Source: CAWJLE01 sp963843645 (GTDB taxonomy: Bacteria; Chloroflexota; Anaerolineae; DAOTYC01). Taken from it: a stretch of 64,000 bases of DNA. The stretch spans positions 62,001 through 126,000 of the forward strand of contig CAWJLE010000008.1 in the NCBI GenBank assembly GCA_963843645.1, in the 5' to 3' direction. The notes beneath the pieces were generated by a model. It ran no database searches. It was not told the origin of the DNA and saw nothing but the letters and a program-made list of their open reading frames with translations. This document shows positions 59,870 through 64,000 of the stretch, in pieces. The stretch's first letter is position 1. Each line of letters opens with the position of its first letter. Both the position numbers and the translations under genes were made by a program.

Positions 59870-61546
59870 ATGGCCAACACACTGAAGATCATTCCCCTGG
59901 GCGGGCTGGGGGAAGTCGGCAAGAACATGATGGCCGTGGAATGCGACGGCCAGATTTTGGTCATTGATTGTGGGGTCATGTTCCCGGAAAACGACATGCT
60001 GGGGATCGACCTGGTCATTCCCGATTTCCGCTACCTGATCGACAAGAAGGAGCAGGTGAAGGCCATCCTCATCACGCACGGACACGAGGATCACATCGGC
60101 GCCCTGCCCTACTTGCTGAGGGACATCCCCGTTCCGGTGTATGCGGGTCTGCTCACGCGCGGCCTCATCGAGGTCAAGCTGCGGCGGTGGCCCCTCCGGG
60201 ATCAGATCGAGCTGCACACCGTGGCGTCCGGCGAAAGGGTGCAGATCGGCCCGTTCGACGTGGAGTTCTTCCGCGTGAACCACAGCATTCCGGATGGCAT
60301 GGGCATCGCCATCCGCACCGAAGCCGGGACGATCGTCCACTCCGGCGACTTCAAGTTCGATCACACGCCCGTCTCCGGCAGGACCACCGATTTCGCCAAG
60401 CTGGCGATGCTGGGCAGCGAAGGCGTGCTCGCCCTGATGGCCGACAGCACCAATTCGGAGTCACCGGGCTTCACCCCGTCGGAAAAGGTGGTGGCCGATG
60501 CCTTCGACGAGGTCTTCCGCGCAGCGCCCGGACGCGTGATCGTCGCCACGTTCGCCTCGCTGATTTCGCGCGTCCAGCAGGTCATCGAAGTCGCGGCGCG
60601 GTACAACCGTAAAGTCGCTATCGTTGGGCGGAGCATGGTGGACAACATCCGCATGGCCCAGGACCTGGACTACCTGAAGGTACCGCGGGACATCCTGATC
60701 CGGCCGGAGGATTTGGACAAATACTCGCCCTTCCAGATCGTGATCGTGGCGACGGGCAGCCAGGGCGAGCCGACGTCGGCGCTGGCCCGCATGGCGCGCG
60801 GCGAGCGCTACGGCGCCCGGACGATCCAGATTACCAACGGAGACACGGTGATCATCTCCGCGAGCCCGATTCCGGGCAACGAAGAGATGGTCAATCGCAT
60901 CATCAACCGCCTGTTCCAGCGCGGCGCCAACGTGGTGTACAGCGAGATCGCCAACGTCCACGTGTCCGGCCACGCCAGCCAGGAGGAGCAAAAGCTGCTC
61001 CTGGACCTGATCAAACCCAAGTATTTCGTGCCGATCCACGGCGAGCTGCGCCACCTCCATCAGCACGCCCGCCTGGCGCGTGAAGTGGGCATCCCTTCGG
61101 ACCACATCTTCCTCGTGGAGAACGGCGAGGTGCTGGAGTTCGAGGACGGCGAGGGCCACGTTGGGGAGCGCATCCCCGGTGGCTACGTGTTCGTGGACGG
61201 CTCGGGCGTGGGCGACATCGGACCGGCCGTATTGCGTGACCGGGACGCCCTGGCCCGCGACGGTTTCGTCGTCGCCGTGGTCAGCGCCAACCTGGCCACC
61301 GGAGAGGTGCTCGCGAAGCCGGAGCTGGTCTCGCGCGGGTTCGTGTACCTGAAGGACGCGGAAGAGCTCATGGACGCGGCGGAGAGCCACATCACGGACG
61401 CCCTGGGGCGGGTCGCGGGCGCGGAAGGCCCCCTGACCAAGGCACGCGCGGCGGCGGTGGTGAGAGAAACCCTGGCGACGTACTTCCACGACGAAACCAA
61501 GCGCCGTCCAATGATCATTCCCATCGTAGTGGAGGCCCCACAATGA
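59870..61546 (+). CDS. rnj: Ribonuclease J
   Basis: 558 residues. Beta-lactamase fold start MANTLKIIPLGGLGEVGKNM, metal motif THGHEDHIGALPYL, VNHSIPDGMG, the beta-CASP block ADSTNSESPGFTPSE, VIVATGSQGEP and the C-terminal VPIHGELRHLHQHA. It is a 5' exo- and endoribonuclease central to RNA decay and rRNA maturation. The ATG at 59870 has AAGGA about 12 bases ahead. The stop overlaps the next start (ATGA), coupling it with the AcoX-like gene. Confidence 0.95.
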   Translation: MANTLKIIPLGGLGEVGKNMMAVECDGQILVIDCGVMFPENDMLGIDLVIPDFRYLIDKKEQVKAILITHGHEDHIGALPYLLRDIPVPVYAGLLTRGLIEVKLRRWPLRDQIELHTVASGERVQIGPFDVEFFRVNHSIPDGMGIAIRTEAGTIVHSGDFKFDHTPVSGRTTDFAKLAMLGSEGVLALMADSTNSESPGFTPSEKVVADAFDEVFRAAPGRVIVATFASLISRVQQVIEVAARYNRKVAIVGRSMVDNIRMAQDLDYLKVPRDILIRPEDLDKYSPFQIVIVATGSQGEPTSALARMARGERYGARTIQITNGDTVIISASPIPGNEEMVNRIINRLFQRGANVVYSEIANVHVSGHASQEEQKLLLDLIKPKYFVPIHGELRHLHQHARLAREVGIPSDHIFLVENGEVLEFEDGEGHVGERIPGGYVFVDGSGVGDIGPAVLRDRDALARDGFVVAVVSANLATGEVLAKPELVSRGFVYLKDAEELMDAAESHITDALGRVAGAEGPLTKARAAAVVRETLATYFHDETKRRPMIIPIVVEAPQ

Positions 61547-62553
61547 GCTCGGTAGGCATCATTCCGAACCCGGCATCAGGCAAGGACATCCGCCGCCTGG
61601 TGGCGCTGGGCTCGGTCTTCGGCAACCAGGAAAAGGTGAACATCATCCGCCGGGTGCTCGTGGGACTGGACCACGCCGGCGTGGAGCGGGTCTACATCAT
61701 GCCTGACGTCTTCGGCATCGGCTGGCAGGCGGTGGATGGGCTGGGCCATGCCAACAAGCACATCGCCGCCAAGACCACCATTCTGGACATGCATCTGGAC
61801 AACGACGCGGCGGACTCCATGCGGGCGGCGCAGATGATGGCCGAGCTGGGAGCAACGAGCATCGTCACTCTGGGCGGCGACGGCACGAATCGCGTGGTGG
61901 CCAAGGGCTGCGGCGACGTGCCGCTGGTCGCGCTGTCCACCGGCACGAACAACGTGGTCCCCTACATGATCGAGGGGACGATCGCAGGCATCGCGGCCGG
62001 CTTCGTATCGCGGAACCCAGCGGCCGTCGACCAGATGGCGTTTCGCAGCAAGCGTCTGGAGATCTTCAAGAACGGCGAATACGTGGACCTGGCTCTGGTC
62101 GACGTGGCGGTCGTCGCCGGAACGACCGTCGGCGCGCGCGCGGTCTGGGATCCCGACACGCTACGCCAGATCATCGTCACCCGCGGCTCGCCCGCGTCGA
62201 CGGGCATGTCGGCGTTGGTCGGCTTCTTCCGGCCCATCAGCCCGCGCGATCCCGTGGGGCTGGCGCTGCGGATCGATCCGAACAGCAAGACGAAGGTCAC
62301 CGCGCCGCTGGCGCCCGGTGTCATCGTCACCGTGGGCGTCGGCGAGGTGCGATCGCTGAGCATCGGCGACATCGTCACGGTGGAACCGGGGCGCAACATC
62401 CTGGCCCTGGACGGCGAGCGCGAGGTCCCGCTCGGTCCGGCGGACCGCGCCGAGGTGCGGCTCACCGCCGACGGACCGTGGCTGGTCGACGTCCGCCAGG
62501 CGATGGAGTTCGCGGTGCAGAGCGGCGCGTTCCGGCGCAACGGCGCCGGATAA
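61543..62553 (+). CDS. AcoX-like ATP-NAD kinase-fold protein
   Basis: 336 residues. VTLGGDGTNRVVAKGC is the GGDGTN motif of the NAD kinase/diacylglycerol kinase fold, and MSSVGIIPNPASGKDIRRLV is the typical AcoX start. AcoX genes lie in acetoin-dehydrogenase clusters but their reaction is still unsettled. Here it is translationally coupled to RNase J and about 14 kb from the E1 alpha/beta pair. Whether it is functionally linked to E1 or has a separate role is open. Confidence 0.9.
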   Translation: MSSVGIIPNPASGKDIRRLVALGSVFGNQEKVNIIRRVLVGLDHAGVERVYIMPDVFGIGWQAVDGLGHANKHIAAKTTILDMHLDNDAADSMRAAQMMAELGATSIVTLGGDGTNRVVAKGCGDVPLVALSTGTNNVVPYMIEGTIAGIAAGFVSRNPAAVDQMAFRSKRLEIFKNGEYVDLALVDVAVVAGTTVGARAVWDPDTLRQIIVTRGSPASTGMSALVGFFRPISPRDPVGLALRIDPNSKTKVTAPLAPGVIVTVGVGEVRSLSIGDIVTVEPGRNILALDGEREVPLGPADRAEVRLTADGPWLVDVRQAMEFAVQSGAFRRNGAG

Positions 62554-62889
62554 TCACCGCACGCGGGCCCGCGGACATACGGAGATGGCAGCGGCATCAA
62601 CCACGCAGTTCACCGAGGCTTCCTCCATCGAGGTTGGGATGGGGAGCCTCGTCGTTTGTCGGCTGACCACGTCCTGTCGCATTGGGTGACGCCTCTGAAA
62701 GGGTTCCCTCTTCGAGTGACATTCACGCGTCAATCATCTGTCCTTGGCCGGCTGTGCTGCAACACTACCGGTCGGGTGTTGGACGCGCAGACGCGCACGG
62801 GACCCTGGCCGCGGGAGTGCACGACCAGTCATCGATCTCAGGGGAGTCCTTCTCCCGCATACGAACCGCCTGATGAGAACTGAACGACT
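62554..62889. other. Intergenic region with hairpin at 62614-62651
   Basis: CGAGGCTTCCTCCATC pairs imperfectly with GATGGGGAGCCTCG, a likely terminator of the RNase J-AcoX operon. The remaining bases up to 62889 hold no clear gene or repeat; an overlapping open frame of about 75 codons lacks a ribosome site and conserved features. Confidence 0.55.
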
Positions 62890-63618
62890 ATGCCATTTCT
62901 CAAGAGCGTCCGGACTGTTCCCGAACGAATCACGCCGGGGCATTTCCCTTTTACGATCCCAGCCCTTTTGCATGGCCTGAACATCAACTTCACGAGCAAT
63001 GTGACCTTTCTCGTCGGCCAAAACGGATCGGGGAAATCGACGATTTTGGAGGCTATTGCTGAATCCTGCGGCTTCAACCCGGCAGGCGGAAGCCGCAGCC
63101 ATACCTACGATCGCTACCCTACCGAGTCCTCTCTCTCCTCAGCTCTGCAGTTGTCGTGGTGGCCCAAAGTGACTGAGGGGTTCTTCATGCGAGCTGAGAG
63201 TTTTTTCAACTTCGCAACCTACATCGATCGACTTGCCCAGGAAGACGCGGGCATACTTCGAGCATATGGTGGCAAGTCGCTCCACGAGCAATCACACGGA
63301 GAGTCATTCTTGTCTCTCTTTGTCAATCGATTCAAAAGAGGAATGTACGTTCTCGATGAACCGGAAGCGGCGCTCTCTCCGAAGAGACAGCTCTCCTTCC
63401 TCGCCCTGGTTCACCAACTAGAGACCACAGGAAAAGCCCAGTTCATCGTCGCCACCCACTCCCCGATCATCCTCGGCTATCCGGGTGCGGTCCTTCTGAG
63501 CTTGGACGGCGACCGGATCGAGGAAGTCGAGTATCGTGAGACGGAACACTATCGGCTCACACGCGGTTTCCTGGAGAATCCCGATCTCTACCTGCAGCAC
63601 CTCTTCTCTGATGAATGA
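62890..63618 (+). CDS. AAA/ABC-type ATPase (RecF-like, stand-alone)
   Basis: 242 residues. Walker A is VGQNGSGKSTILEAI, the signature-region HGESFLSLFVNRF corresponds to the SGE-type motif of this family, Walker B is MYVLDEPEAAL and VATHSPIILGYP is the H-loop switch. It belongs to the small predicted ATPases that often pair with a nuclease or toxin domain, but here it is alone. Its codon use is less GC-rich than the rest, which may mark it as acquired. Function not known. Confidence 0.88.
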   Translation: MPFLKSVRTVPERITPGHFPFTIPALLHGLNINFTSNVTFLVGQNGSGKSTILEAIAESCGFNPAGGSRSHTYDRYPTESSLSSALQLSWWPKVTEGFFMRAESFFNFATYIDRLAQEDAGILRAYGGKSLHEQSHGESFLSLFVNRFKRGMYVLDEPEAALSPKRQLSFLALVHQLETTGKAQFIVATHSPIILGYPGAVLLSLDGDRIEEVEYRETEHYRLTRGFLENPDLYLQHLFSDE

Positions 63619-63689
63619 GAGGGCGTCGGTCACAGAGCGTCGCTGATTGCGACGGCGTCCGCGAGAACCGTCTCACCCAAATTCTGGCA

Positions 63690-63825
63690 CACCTTCGTGA
63701 TTGATGCCGTTGTCTCTTCTTGCTCTCGTCTTTCTTCGTGTCCCTTGGTGTCCTTCGTGGTTAATATCGTTGTCGTTTGTCGTTGTCTCTCTGTGTTCTC
63801 CGTGTCTCCGTGGTTCGCCCTTCGA
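63690..63825. repeat. 'CACGGAGAACACAGAG' environmental-type repeat
   Basis: Read on the minus strand this is ACGGAGACACGGAGAACACA, AACCACGAAGGACACCAAGG and similar purine-rich short repeats, a type of low-complexity spacer common in environmental genomes. It generates long spurious reading frames on the minus strand (HEGHQGTRRKTR style) that are not genes. Confidence 0.75.
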
Positions 63826-63849
63826 TTTTCCGCGGCACGCGATCCGTGA

Positions 63850-63855
63850 TATAAT
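63850..63855 (+). promoter_or_regulatory. -10 element before the final gene
   Basis: TATAAT at 50 nt before the GTG start at 63905. No good -35 box is visible at the normal spacing. Confidence 0.5.
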
Positions 63856-63904
63856 GTGGCACAGATGTTCTACCCTCGTGCCGGAGCCGGAAGGAGGAGA
63901 GGGC

Positions 63905-64000
63905 GTGGCCAGGCGCAGCAGAAGCACCCCCAAGCGACGACAGACGGTCGAGTTCGAGCACTGGGACAAAGTGCTGGGCGTCGTCCTGCTGGCGCTGGCC
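63905..64000 (+). CDS. Start of a probable FtsK/SpoIIIE DNA translocase (partial)
   Basis: The GTG at 63905 has AAGGAGGAGAG upstream. The 32 visible residues (MARRSRSTPKRRQTVEF, then EHWDKVLGVVLLALA) are a basic N terminus running into a membrane helix, as in FtsK. The window ends here, so the motor domain is not seen and the call rests on the N-terminal pattern only. Confidence 0.5.
   Translation, partial: MARRSRSTPKRRQTVEFEHWDKVLGVVLLALA

Noticed and set aside
63673..63969. Open frame with HEGHQGTRRKTR-type sequence
   Set aside because: A translation of the low-complexity CACGGAG/CACGAAGG repeat, seen as spurious proteins in many genomes. It also runs over the promoter of the final gene.

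Overview
The window is a 64 kb, GC-rich (about 60-65%, by eye) bacterial chromosome segment with dense genes on both strands, plain TTGACA/TATAAT promoters and strong AGGAGG-type ribosome binding sites. No rRNA, tRNA, CRISPR array, transposase or phage gene was seen. A member of the Chloroflexota (Anaerolineae-like) is the best guess. The reasons are a RarA-plus-extra-domain fusion protein, a very large PAS/GAF hybrid kinase, a secreted protein ending in a 'YLPF' tail, a superoxide reductase, RNase J, and several families of long palindromic intergenic repeats. This assignment is an inference from gene content, not a measured phylogeny.

Layout. (1) 1-330: truncated formylglycine-generating-enzyme-like gene cut by a palindromic element. 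(2) 0.7-5.6 kb, minus strand: IclR regulator, split transketolase (N and C subunits), zinc alcohol dehydrogenase and an RmlD-like reductase. (3) 6.2-7.2 kb: a second zinc-type dehydrogenase on the plus strand. (4) 7.5-16.6 kb, minus strand: sugar ABC importer (binding protein, double ATPase, permease), FGGY kinase, SorC-type regulator, PdxA-type dehydrogenase, ribulose-phosphate 3-epimerase and an SDR, served by a consensus promoter and a candidate operator upstream of the binding protein. (5) 17-32.5 kb: DUF72 protein, C45-type Ntn hydrolase, a 1771-residue hybrid histidine kinase overlapping a secreted zinc metalloprotease, Nramp transporter, universal stress protein, PPK2, and a WD/TolB-like propeller protein. 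(6) 32.6-36.3 kb: two tiny coupled membrane proteins, an Old Yellow Enzyme homologue and a second split transketolase. (7) 36.4-47.9 kb: M29-type enzyme divergent from a long operon with GntR regulator, dehydrogenase, amidohydrolase, a second sugar ABC importer, a thiamine-diphosphate E1 alpha/beta pair and a VOC protein. (8) 48-52 kb: roadblock protein, TIM-barrel sugar epimerase and a full-length transketolase. (9) 52-64 kb: mostly housekeeping genes (ECF sigma/anti-sigma, RarA fusion, superoxide reductase, NfeD-like protein, AAG glycosylase, cold-shock protein, RNase J, AcoX-like protein, AAA ATPase, start of a probable FtsK).

How it fits together. Two sugar importers with three dedicated regulators (IclR, SorC, GntR), a kinase, an epimerase, several NAD(P)-linked dehydrogenases and four separate thiamine-diphosphate enzymes point to a cluster for taking up and degrading unusual pentoses, branched sugars, polyols or sugar acids through transketolase chemistry. 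The exact substrates cannot be read from sequence. Transketolase-linked routes such as D-apiose degradation are the closest known precedent.

Caution. Four genes need single-base corrections to read through, one of them at three places. Most sites fall next to short G/C runs, so assembly indels are as likely as true pseudogenes.
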